The notes under the pieces are model-generated. The model searched no databases. It was not told the origin of the DNA and was given only the letters and a program-made list of their open reading frames with translations. From Candidatus Magasanikiibacteriota bacterium (lineage in GTDB: Bacteria; Patescibacteriota; Patescibacteriia; Magasanikbacterales; 2-02-FULL-50-9b): a DNA stretch of 32,213 nt. This document shows, in pieces, positions 1-7,209 of the stretch. Location of the stretch: the NCBI GenBank assembly GCA_943355025.1, contig CALRDW010000012.1, positions 1 to 32,213 of the forward strand. Direction: 5' to 3'. Positions within the stretch are counted from its first letter, which is position 1; each line of letters begins with the position of its first letter. Both the position numbers and the translations under genes were made by a program.

Positions 1-113
1 GAGCAGTGTGGAAATTGTAAATATAAACATATTTTTACACCACCGAAGCATAGGAGCAAAAGCAATTATAATCCCCACCGCTCCGTTATGTATTTAATTT
101 TGGCCAGTCGTAC

Positions 114-269
114 ATGCGTGTACAATATGGAAATGAAATCATAATCAAAAAAGGTTCTGACAACGTCCCGAACGCGTACTGGAACCGTGACAATCGGCAG
201 GCGAACTTGAACAGGAACGAGCCGATGAATGTGAACGAGAATTATGGGACTGTTGGTGCGATCGGTTGA
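114..269 (+). other. DGR-like template/variable repeat (candidate)
   Basis: This short frame opens with ATG at 114 and stops with TGA at 267-269 (51 codons). From 153 on, 10 of 38 codons are AAC or AAT, at 162, 171, 183, 192, 204, 210, 216, 228, 234 and 240. The translation reads AYWNRDNRQANLNRNEP followed by NVNENYG, which resembles the C-terminal C-type-lectin segment of diversity-generating retroelement (DGR) target proteins in its undiversified, asparagine-filled form. In DGRs the template repeat is rich in AAY codons because adenines are the positions mutated during reverse transcription. The high Asn content argues for a template repeat rather than a mutated variable repeat. No reverse transcriptase or matching second copy is seen in the window, so the partner genes would lie to the left. 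Assignment rests on pattern recognition only. Confidence 0.5.
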
Positions 270-286
270 GTCAAACAGAAATACAT

Positions 287-314
287 TTGCGTGAAATTTT
301 CAGTCTGATATACT
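287..314 (+). promoter_or_regulatory. sigma70-like promoter of the KH gene
   Basis: A TTGCGT -35 at 287-292 and TATACT -10 at 309-314 are separated by 16 bases. Transcription would start near 321 and leave a leader of about 60 bases before the KH gene. The leader contains a small hairpin, GTCAG (318-322 region) with CTGAC about ten bases later. No Shine-Dalgarno sequence is visible in front of the start codon. Confidence 0.5.
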
Positions 315-382
315 TTTGTCAGTGGGCCTGACGAATGACATGGCAGGACCGACACCGATTCAGTTCAGTCTAATTCTTGTAT

Positions 383-715
383 ATGCAGTTATTATCCGAT
401 CAGGAGTTTGTAGAAATGCTTGTGCGCGCAATTGTTGCGCATCCCGAATCAGTACGTACAGAACGCACGGTTGATGAGCGCGGAGTACTTATCACGCTTC
501 ATGTTCATCCGGAAGACATGGGCTATGTCATTGGTCGCGAAGGTCAAACGGCGCGCGCCATTCGCACACTTGCGAAAGTTGTTGGTGCAAAAAATAATGC
601 GCGCGTGAATCTTAAGATTGTTGAGCCAGAAGGATCGCGTGGCCCGCGTCCACGTGAAATGACACAGGCTCCGATGCGCGATGACGCACCATCAATCGAT
701 GATCTTGGAATTTAA
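383..715 (+). CDS. khpA: KH-domain RNA-binding protein (KhpA/YlqC-like)
   Basis: The product is a 110-residue protein with one KH domain. The signature GxxG loop is VIGREGQTA (about residues 49-57), preceded by a beta strand ending HPEDMGY and followed by the helix AIRTLAKVVGA and a last strand NLKIVEPEG. Proteins of this size and layout are the KhpA family, which bind structured RNA and influence cell-size control and translation in Gram-positive bacteria. The tail after residue 86 is charged and probably disordered. ATG at 383 is chosen; a TTG two codons upstream (377) is possible. No ribosome binding site precedes either. The gene is followed by a strong hairpin terminator shared with the convergent membrane protein gene. 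In many bacteria the gene sits beside rpsP, rimM and trmD; here trmD is the next plus-strand gene, consistent with a remnant of that cluster. Confidence 0.88.
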   Translation: MQLLSDQEFVEMLVRAIVAHPESVRTERTVDERGVLITLHVHPEDMGYVIGREGQTARAIRTLAKVVGAKNNARVNLKIVEPEGSRGPRPREMTQAPMRDDAPSIDDLGI

Positions 716-726
716 TTAGTAAGGCA

Positions 727-774
727 AAATAAAAATATCGCGCTCAGTTTATTATGAGCGCGATATTTTTATTT
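727..774. terminator. bidirectional intrinsic terminator, 20-bp perfect stem
   Basis: Arms 727-746 and 755-774 are perfect reverse complements with an 8-base loop (747-754). The GC-rich core is flanked by an A-run on the left and a T-run on the right, so it can terminate both the KH gene (plus) and the membrane protein gene (minus). The TAA stop of the minus-strand gene (752-754) lies inside the loop, so its last codons are part of the hairpin. Confidence 0.9.
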
Positions 775-2104
775 GTGCGCATGTTGCCAAAAAAACAAAA
801 TACAGAACGCCGAATCCTTGAAATAATGCAGGCGTTGTTATATTTATAACGAATAGTGCGATAGCTCCTGCAGCAAGATCGCGTCGTGGACAGTTGTAAA
901 TAATAAGTGTGAGGAGCGCGATATACGCGGCAGTACCAAGCGCACCAAGTTCTGTTATCATTTCAAAATAGCCCCAATCAAATTGTGTGCGCGATTTATT
1001 CGTGTGTGTAAGTGGGTCGAGGTAGGTGACTTCAGTGCCGAGGCCAGAACCAAGGAGTGGCCGCGCTTTGATATGACGATAAATATCCGGGAGCATCGCC
1101 ATTCGAATAACACCGCTCATATCGGTTTGAGGCGTTGTGATTCCGGTCACGCGGACGCCGAGCAGTTCGAGACCGAAGGATTGCCCACGACTCGCAATGC
1201 CGTGCGCGCTGAAAAAAATGAGCGCAGATATGATGAGTGTCAGACTTGAGACAGAGAGCCATGCTCGCCATGGCGCGTTCCATAATAAAACGAATGCGCC
1301 GACGGCAAGGCCGAGAAAATAAATGCGGGTGAAATTTAAAATGACGACAATAAGCGAGCACATCAGTAGCGCCCACAATTTTTTATCGCGCGTTTTTTTC
1401 ATGAGACTGTACATGAATACAAGGATGATTGGCACAAACAATAAGTGCTCCGCATTTACGATGCGAAAAAAATGTAAACCGAGATCAGTAATTTTTCCGG
1501 CCGCAACATCGCGGAACCAGTGATAATAAGAATCTTGTAGGATAAGTTGGCCGGTCGAATAGAGTGCGAACGTGAGGGTAGAAAAAAGTGCGGATCCAAT
1601 AATAAAAACTTTTATCGCTACATCGTATAGCGGCTGCCAATTTGTTTCCATCTCAAGCGCGGGAAAAATAATGAGCACGAATAAATATAGGATCGCGTCT
1701 TGAATAATAAAATGGGGTGCGTTGCCGCGCGCGAACCCGTTGACAATCGCCCACAATAAAAAAGCGCCGAATATGCCGAGCGTGACTAAGATTTTTTTCT
1801 GCGGCAGAATTATTTTTGTGCGCGTGCGGATTTTATGCCAGCCCCACACTGCAGCGAATATTCCCAAAACCCATGTTCGCATGAGTAGGGAATGTAATTC
1901 AAAAAAATGGCCGGCGCCGTCGAGTAATAATTCGATGGCCAGTAATTTCCATGCGAACGAAATATTTTTTATGCAAAAATATGCGAATGTGCCGATAAGT
2001 ATCGCCGCGATTACTTCTCGCGCAATTGGAAAATTGATTAGAAAAAAAGAAACGGTGCGAACCAAAATGTAGAAAGTAAAAAGCCAACGAAAGTATCGAT
2101 TCAT
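752..2104 (-). CDS. polytopic membrane protein, O-antigen ligase/polymerase-like (Wzy_C type)
   Basis: The 450-residue product is almost entirely hydrophobic, with roughly ten to twelve predicted membrane spans. Near residues 345-390 it has a hydrophilic loop with PLLGSGLG, a following segment rich in Thr/His/Tyr, and then EMITELGALGTAAY. This GxGxG plus ExGxxG pattern is the one seen in the O-antigen ligase / Wzy_C superfamily, whose members join or polymerise lipid-linked sugars on the outer side of the membrane. A basic cluster (WGWHKIRTRTKI) follows the first spans. The start is placed at ATG 2104 rather than the ATG at 2134, because the upstream version adds a short polar stretch and would overlap its own promoter. 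A putative -10 ends about seven bases before 2104, which suggests a leaderless message. The substrate cannot be told from sequence; no glycosyltransferases are adjacent. Confidence 0.7.
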   Translation of the reverse strand: MNRYFRWLFTFYILVRTVSFFLINFPIAREVIAAILIGTFAYFCIKNISFAWKLLAIELLLDGAGHFFELHSLLMRTWVLGIFAAVWGWHKIRTRTKIILPQKKILVTLGIFGAFLLWAIVNGFARGNAPHFIIQDAILYLFVLIIFPALEMETNWQPLYDVAIKVFIIGSALFSTLTFALYSTGQLILQDSYYHWFRDVAAGKITDLGLHFFRIVNAEHLLFVPIILVFMYSLMKKTRDKKLWALLMCSLIVVILNFTRIYFLGLAVGAFVLLWNAPWRAWLSVSSLTLIISALIFFSAHGIASRGQSFGLELLGVRVTGITTPQTDMSGVIRMAMLPDIYRHIKARPLLGSGLGTEVTYLDPLTHTNKSRTQFDWGYFEMITELGALGTAAYIALLTLIIYNCPRRDLAAGAIALFVINITTPALFQGFGVLYFVFLATCAQIKISRS

Positions 2105-2110
2105 GATAAG

Positions 2111-2139
2111 ATGGTAGCAGTATCCGAGTACCATTGCAA
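2111..2139 (-). promoter_or_regulatory. promoter of the O-antigen-ligase-like gene (shares -35 with trmD)
   Basis: Read on the minus strand, TTGCAA (2134-2139) is followed by a 17-base spacer and TACCAT (2111-2116). The start point would fall at or next to the ATG at 2104. TTGCAA is its own reverse complement and also serves as the -35 of the trmD promoter. Confidence 0.4.
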
Positions 2140-2162
2140 TTTTAGCCGCTATGAGTTATTAT
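2134..2162 (+). promoter_or_regulatory. trmD promoter
   Basis: TTGCAA (2134-2139), a 17-base spacer and TATTAT (2157-2162) precede trmD. With a start point about seven bases after the -10, the transcript would begin within a few bases of the trmD ATG at 2171, that is, leaderless or nearly so. Confidence 0.5.
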
Positions 2163-2170
2163 GCGCCGTT

Positions 2171-2821
2171 ATGAAATTTAAAGTCATTACATTATTTCCA
2201 GAAATGATCTCGTCGTATGCGTCAGCTGCGATGCTTGGCCGCGCAGCAGCAGCGGGTCTTATTGAAGTAACAACAATAAATCCACGCGTATTTACAACCG
2301 ACCGCCACCAAACAGTGGACGATAAACCGTATGGCGGCGGTGCGGGCATGGTAATGAAGCCTGAACCTTTGTATAAAGCAATTAAAGCCGCAGCTCCACG
2401 TGTAAGTAAAAAACGCTGCATTGTTTTGCTCTCGGCAAGCGGGCGGCAATTTACAGAGCGCGTTGCAAAAGAATTTGCACAGAATTACTCTGAAATTGTT
2501 TTTGTGTGCGGTCGGTACGAAGGAATTGATGCGCGCGTCGCAGAATTTGTTGATGAAGAAGTTTCCGTTGGACCGTTTGTTTTAACGGGCGGCGAATTAC
2601 CAACACTTATAATTATTGACGCGGTCGCGCGGCTTGTTCCGGGCGTACTTGGCAACGAATCGTCGCTCGACGAGGAATCGCACAATGAGGAAGGGAGTGG
2701 GGAATATCCACAGTACACGCGTCCTGAATCCTTTAAGGGCCATGTTGTTCCTCCTGAACTTTTGAGCGGCAACCACGGCGCGATTGCTGCGTGGCGAAAA
2801 AAGAATACGAAAAAATTTTAA
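2171..2821 (+). CDS. trmD: tRNA (guanine-N1)-methyltransferase
   Basis: TrmD methylates N1 of G37 in tRNAs with a G next to the anticodon, using S-adenosylmethionine, and so prevents frameshifting. The 216-residue protein starts MKFKVITLFPEM and carries the family motifs in order: DDKPYGGGAGMVM (about 58-70), the SAM-knot segment CGRYEGIDARV (about 111-121), GPFVLTGGELP (about 131-141) and YPQYTRPESFKGHVVPPELL near the C-terminus, ending with SGNHGAIAAWR. It is shorter than the E. coli enzyme (about 255) because the C-terminal domain is trimmed. ATG 2171 is chosen over the upstream ATG at 2111 because conserved sequence begins there and the promoter lies just before it. In the interdomain linker the region aligned with the catalytic Asp of the E. 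coli family reads LDEESHNEEG. The gene is divergent from the membrane protein gene. Confidence 0.95.
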   Translation: MKFKVITLFPEMISSYASAAMLGRAAAAGLIEVTTINPRVFTTDRHQTVDDKPYGGGAGMVMKPEPLYKAIKAAAPRVSKKRCIVLLSASGRQFTERVAKEFAQNYSEIVFVCGRYEGIDARVAEFVDEEVSVGPFVLTGGELPTLIIIDAVARLVPGVLGNESSLDEESHNEEGSGEYPQYTRPESFKGHVVPPELLSGNHGAIAAWRKKNTKKF

Positions 2822-2863
2822 AAAAACACCGCCGCAAGAAGCACTGATTCTTCTTGGGCGGCG
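2821..2863 (-). terminator. intrinsic terminator of the 2872-3144 gene
   Basis: The stem pairs 2830-2841 (CGCCGCAAGAAG) with 2850-2863, with a two-base bulge at 2856-2857 and loop 2842-2849. On the minus strand the hairpin is followed by a T-run (2821-2826 on plus is AAAAAA). It therefore serves the minus-strand gene, and its stem may also weakly stop trmD transcripts. Confidence 0.75.
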
Positions 2864-2871
2864 AATGAATT

Positions 2872-3144
2872 CTACTCGTGGTTACAACGACGCGTCGCGT
2901 CTTGGTGGGCGAGATAGACCGTAAGAACAATTTTTTTCCCATCAGTGTTTTCTACCTCCGGAAGTAATCTCACTGCAGCACATTCAGAACGAATTTCGTC
3001 CTGTGCGCGAATGAAGATGAGTGCACGCTCGTATGCTGCTTGTGCTGACGCGAGCCCACCCGGGTCCGTGCTGCACACCAGAGTCACTTGTGCAAAATAG
3101 TGACGCTTGCTGCGCTCAATACTGTATCTCCATGTGCATTCCAT
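2872..3144 (-). CDS. small hypothetical protein (90 aa)
   Basis: I do not recognise the family. The 90-residue product has a strand-like segment FAQVTLVCS, a helix SAQAAYERALIFIRA, then AAVRLLPEVEN and a final strand KKIVLTVYLA, giving a beta-alpha-beta-beta look. There is no signal peptide or membrane span. The start is well supported: on the minus strand AAAGGGGTGG sits about six bases before the ATG at 3144, a strong Shine-Dalgarno site that most genes in this window lack. It ends just before a hairpin terminator. Its neighbour at 3226-3468 has similar size, start signal and apparent fold order, so the two may be distant paralogues; a sequence alignment by eye is not convincing. Base composition and start signals differ from the surrounding housekeeping genes. 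Confidence 0.7.
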   Translation of the reverse strand: MECTWRYSIERSKRHYFAQVTLVCSTDPGGLASAQAAYERALIFIRAQDEIRSECAAVRLLPEVENTDGKKIVLTVYLAHQDATRRCNHE

Positions 3145-3179
3145 GACGCCACCCCTTTATTTGGGCCCGGAAGCAGTTT

Positions 3180-3199
3180 CTATTCTATATATAGAATAG
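3180..3199. promoter_or_regulatory. 20-bp perfect palindrome upstream of the 90-aa gene
   Basis: CTATTCTATATATAGAATAG at 3180-3199 is a perfect 20-base palindrome between the terminator of the 80-aa gene and the start of the 90-aa gene. It overlaps the only AT-rich stretch where the promoter of the 90-aa gene could lie (TATACT-like and TATATA-like hexamers on the minus strand), so it could be an operator for a dimeric regulator. No regulator gene is adjacent. Confidence 0.45.
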
Positions 3200-3207
3200 C
3201 ACAAGTA

Positions 3208-3238
3208 TAAAAAAACCGCAGAAAGTTACATCTGCGGT
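3208..3238 (-). terminator. intrinsic terminator overlapping the end of the 80-aa gene
   Basis: ACCGCAG (3215-3221) pairs with CTGCGGT (3232-3238) around a 10-base loop; on the minus strand the stem is followed by a T-run (plus-strand A-run 3209-3215). The stop codon of the minus-strand gene (3226-3228) lies in the loop. Confidence 0.85.
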
Positions 3239-3468
3239 TCTACTCTACGCACAGTGACAGCAATAACAATTGTGCTTGGTTTGAATCCGCGAGGCGGATT
3301 TTTCATGAGCGCATCGGTATCAACACTTACAATGTTCGCTCCTGAGGCCACGAGTTTGTTCAGTTCTCGTTCGAGTTTATTCCAGGGATCTGGCGGGTCA
3401 TCTCGCCAGGGATCCCACAGCACCGTCACATTAATAATCTCTATTTGTGCGGACGCAACTTCCTGCAT
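3226..3468 (-). CDS. small hypothetical protein (80 aa)
   Basis: I do not recognise this protein. It has a strand IEIINVTVLWD, a Trp/Asp/Pro-rich turn (DPWRDDPPDPWNKL), a helix ERELNKLVASGA, a strand NIVSVDTDALM and a final strand STIVIAVTVRRVE. This again suggests a small beta-alpha-beta-beta domain without signal peptide or membrane segment. On the minus strand AAAGGGACA lies about six bases before the ATG at 3468, a credible Shine-Dalgarno site. The gene has its own terminator, whose loop contains the stop codon, so it is monocistronic. It sits between trmD and the 16S promoter, reading away from the 16S gene. Confidence 0.7.
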   Translation of the reverse strand: MQEVASAQIEIINVTVLWDPWRDDPPDPWNKLERELNKLVASGANIVSVDTDALMKNPPRGFKPSTIVIAVTVRRVEPQM

Positions 3469-3562
3469 TGACTGTCCCTTTGATTGTTAGGCGTAGAAAG
3501 GGTAGCATACACGCCTCATAAATTCGATACTTTTCCACAGTTTGTACAACTCGGCGCAGCCC

Positions 3563-3591
3563 TTGACAGGGAGTTTATCCCCAGGTACAAT
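3563..3591 (+). promoter_or_regulatory. 16S rRNA promoter
   Basis: A consensus TTGACA (3563-3568) and TACAAT (3586-3591) are separated by exactly 17 bases. This is the best sigma70-type promoter in the window and lies about 130 bases before the 16S gene. The spacer contains TTATCCCCA (3575-3583) and TTTTCCACA lies upstream (3531-3539); both are one base off the DnaA box consensus TTATCCACA. Confidence 0.85.
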
Positions 3592-3611
3592 ACGCCCACG
3601 CGAAATAAGCT

Positions 3612-3638
3612 CGTTTACAACTCAAGATGTGACAAACC
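3612..3638 (+). other. 5' half of the 16S precursor processing stem
   Basis: The 27 bases here are complementary to 5288-5314 downstream of the 16S gene at 24 positions, including CAAGATGTG and CAAACC runs. Together they form the long stem that brackets 16S in bacterial precursors and is cut by RNase III. Finding it supports the extent of a single-gene 16S transcript. Confidence 0.85.
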
Positions 3639-3721
3639 AACGACCTAGTAATTACTTTCAATTGGTAATGAACGTTCGGTGTGTGTTGTCCTTATTCTAT
3701 TCAAAAAAATCAATTGTATCA

Positions 3722-5222
<1,501 letters not shown>

Positions 5223-5287
5223 CAGGGAGTAAAATCTTCTGATGTCGAGAGGTCTCGTTCTTCGGAACGACCTCGGGACGCACACAT

Positions 5288-5314
5288 GGTTTGACACATC
5301 TTGAAATGTAAACG
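5288..5314 (+). other. 3' half of the 16S precursor processing stem
   Basis: This segment pairs with 3612-3638 (24 of 27 positions). Between the 16S end and this stem there is another strong local hairpin, CGAGAGGTCTCGTTCTTCGG region (about 5245-5277), in which GAGGTCGTTCC-like arms pair around a TTCG loop. Confidence 0.85.
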
Positions 5315-5335
5315 AAGCTTTCGTCTTCAGCGAAC

Positions 5336-5362
5336 AAAAAGGCACCCTTACGGGTGCTTTTT
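5336..5362. terminator. bidirectional terminator after 16S
   Basis: GCACCC (5342-5347) pairs with GGGTGC (5352-5357) around TTAC, flanked by AAAAA and TTTTT. It ends the 16S transcript about 140 bases after the mature 3' end and also serves the convergent phosphoribosyltransferase-like gene. Confidence 0.92.
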
Positions 5363-5401
5363 GTGTACTAGAGGTATTTTTTTGATGGAAACTGTCCCGC
5401 T

Positions 5402-6326
5402 TCAATTCATTTTTTGTCGCTGAGATTCTATGGCGTTATCAATAATCATGTCAATTTCTTTGCGAAGACGAATAGACCACGCTCGTTTAAATTGATCTTT
5501 TGAAGCGGTCGCTGTTACATGATCCAAAACTTTATCAACAATTCGGTCTTCGCCAAAGGGATAGCAGGAAAGCGCAGCGCTGTGGTCGAGTGCATAAAAT
5601 TTGGGGGACACGCTTGTTGGCCACCACCACGTGCTTGATTTTGCTGCTGCACCAACCTCAACTTTTTTTAATACCGCTTTTCTTTAATGCTCTGAGTACG
5701 GGTTTGAGTGAATCACCGCTATGGACACAGGTATCGAACAGAAGGAGTGGTTGATCCTTGTCCTCCATGAGATTGTGGTAAACAGATTTGAATTCTTCGA
5801 CAATGCTCTTCTCTTTTTGTAGACTGTCTTCACCCTGCCCCTTGAGATCATTACCAACCGCGCTGCATTTTCGAATAACCTCCCAGAGTTCATCGTCGGA
5901 CGTTTGGTCTATGCTTTTAAAGCCAGTCGGATTGATGAAATAAATGCCGGGCAGTGGCTCTTCGGGATGTTTGAACTTCCAGAATTTGATGAGGCCTGAG
6001 GCCATTGGCCGTGCACTGCGGTCGGCTATGAGAATGTTTGGAATGTGCTCGTTATATAAATGGTCAGCAACCGATTCACAAATTTCTGCAAGTTCTTTAC
6101 GTTGATTTGCCGTGCGAAAAAACATGAAATCACCCGGTTTAATTTCAGTCTCAGTAAATTTTTTTGGGTCGCGGAGCAGCAGGCTAACAAGATCTTTGAC
6201 GCTTTTATCACGGCTTTGTTGATGCGATAGTTCAATATCTGTTCCGAGTTCATAAATATTTTGATTGTACGATTCTTCGCCCGCGTCGCGTTTAAAATTT
6301 TTTGTACCGAAATTTTCAAATGGCAT
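5402..6326 (-). pseudogene. phosphoribosyltransferase-like gene, frameshifted
   Basis: The ATG at 6326 opens a 222-codon frame ending at 5658, and a second frame continues to a stop at 5402. Joining them needs removal of one A from an A7 run (minus strand; T7 at 5663-5669), after which translation runs on as GIKKVEVGAAAKSSTWWWP and through DHSAALSCYPFGEDRIVDKV to the end, about 307 residues. Near residues 194-215 LLLFDTCVHSGDSLKPVLRA resembles the PRPP loop of type I phosphoribosyltransferases (hydrophobic strand, acidic residue, then small-residue turn). An upstream segment NILIADRSARPMASGL is also in keeping with such folds. The substrate is unknown. The continued coding signal after the stop suggests a recent mutation, a sequencing error in the homopolymer, or expression by slippage. 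The downstream fragment alone could start at 5611. Confidence 0.7.
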
Positions 6327-6336
6327 AATGCAAGAA

Positions 6337-6366
6337 AGTATACATGAAAATTCTGTTGGGCTGCAA
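6337..6366 (-). promoter_or_regulatory. promoter of the phosphoribosyltransferase-like gene
   Basis: On the minus strand TTGCAG (6361-6366) and TATACT (6337-6342) are separated by 18 bases. The predicted start lies only about four bases before the ATG at 6326, so the message would be almost leaderless. Confidence 0.5.
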
Positions 6367-6388
6367 GTTGTGGTAGGGAACAGGGTAT

Positions 6389-6417
6389 TTGACGCAGAGC
6401 CGGAATATTGGTAGTAT
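6389..6417 (+). promoter_or_regulatory. promoter of tRNA-Ile / lepB / hisS
   Basis: TTGACG (6389-6394) and TAGTAT (6412-6417) have a 17-base spacer. This is the nearest good promoter before tRNA-Ile, about 75 bases upstream of it, and lies back to back with the minus-strand promoter at 6337-6366. Confidence 0.6.
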
Positions 6418-6490
6418 GTGGAGCATTCCGCCTGGGGATAAAGTCCGCGCACGGGCGGCAGCTCTTAGTTCAAAATTGGTTTTTCACTAC

Positions 6491-6567
6491 GGGCGATTAG
6501 CTCAGTTGGTTAGAGCGCGTCACTGATAATGACGAGGTCCGAAGTTCGAATCTTCGATCGCCCACCA
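6491..6567 (+). tRNA. tRNA-Ile (anticodon GAU)
   Basis: A full cloverleaf is visible. The acceptor arm is GGGCGAT with ATCGCCC (6557-6563) and discriminator A, and CCA is encoded at 6565-6567. The D-arm contains AGCTCAGTTGGTTAGAGC, the anticodon stem is CGTCA/TGACG with loop CTGATAA, and the T-arm has GTTCGAATC. The anticodon is GAT. It lies 19 bases before lepB with no terminator between, so it may be cotranscribed with lepB. Confidence 0.97.
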
Positions 6568-6586
6568 GCCCGATAAAAATTTTTGT

Positions 6587-7204
6587 ATGGATGACTTCGC
6601 TCCCGACAATCTATTGTCACCGGAAGACGAACATCGGTACCCATTGAAACTGTTCTTTGTTGAACTTTTCAAGGTGCTCATCATTGGTGCGTTTGCTGTA
6701 GTTGCAATACGCTATTTTGTTTTTAAGCCGTTTGTTGTCAAAGGTACATCGATGGAGCCGAATTTCCACGAAAAAGAGTACTTGATCATCGACGAGCTGA
6801 GCTATCATTTCAAAGAGCCGCAGCGCGGAGAAATTGTAGTGGTTCGAACGTATACGGACGATCGCGAATATTTTTTGAAGCGCGTGATTGGTTTGCCGGG
6901 CGAGCGAATTGAAATTACAAATGGTCGCGTTAAAGTTTTTAACACTGAGCATATAGATGGTGCATATATTAATGAAACCAACTATCTGAACCCGAGTGTG
7001 CTGACAACCGGTGACATTAACGTGAAACTTGGGCCGAATGAATTTTATGTTCTTGGCGACAACCGACCAGCGAGTTTGGATTCGCGACGCATCGGGCCGA
7101 TTCAGCGAGGTGATGTTGTCGGGCGCGTACTTCTGCGTGGTTGGCCGCTTGACCGTTTAGATTATCTACTCAAAAATTATTATCCTCAACCGTTTAATCC
7201 GTAA
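6587..7204 (+). CDS. lepB: signal peptidase I
   Basis: Signal peptidase I removes signal peptides from secreted proteins at the outer face of the membrane. The 205-residue protein has a short cytoplasmic N-terminus, one membrane helix (about 22-45), and the box with the catalytic serine, VKGTSMEPNF (Ser55). The catalytic lysine lies in YFLKRVIGLPGE (Lys98), and box E is GDNRPASLDSRRIGP (about 165-179). Length and single anchor fit the Gram-positive-type (S26A) enzymes. The ATG follows TTTTTGT with no Shine-Dalgarno. It lies between tRNA-Ile and hisS with a five-base gap to hisS. The large secreted proteins encoded downstream in this window have signal peptides that would be natural substrates, an inference. 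Confidence 0.96.
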   Translation: MDDFAPDNLLSPEDEHRYPLKLFFVELFKVLIIGAFAVVAIRYFVFKPFVVKGTSMEPNFHEKEYLIIDELSYHFKEPQRGEIVVVRTYTDDREYFLKRVIGLPGERIEITNGRVKVFNTEHIDGAYINETNYLNPSVLTTGDINVKLGPNEFYVLGDNRPASLDSRRIGPIQRGDVVGRVLLRGWPLDRLDYLLKNYYPQPFNP

Positions 7205-7209
7205 TTCGT

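Noticed and set aside
1-144. Open frame from the window edge ending at TAA 142-144, with a CGNC motif
   Set aside because: Only 47 codons, with no family match and no upstream context; it may be the tail of a left-hand gene but cannot be supported.
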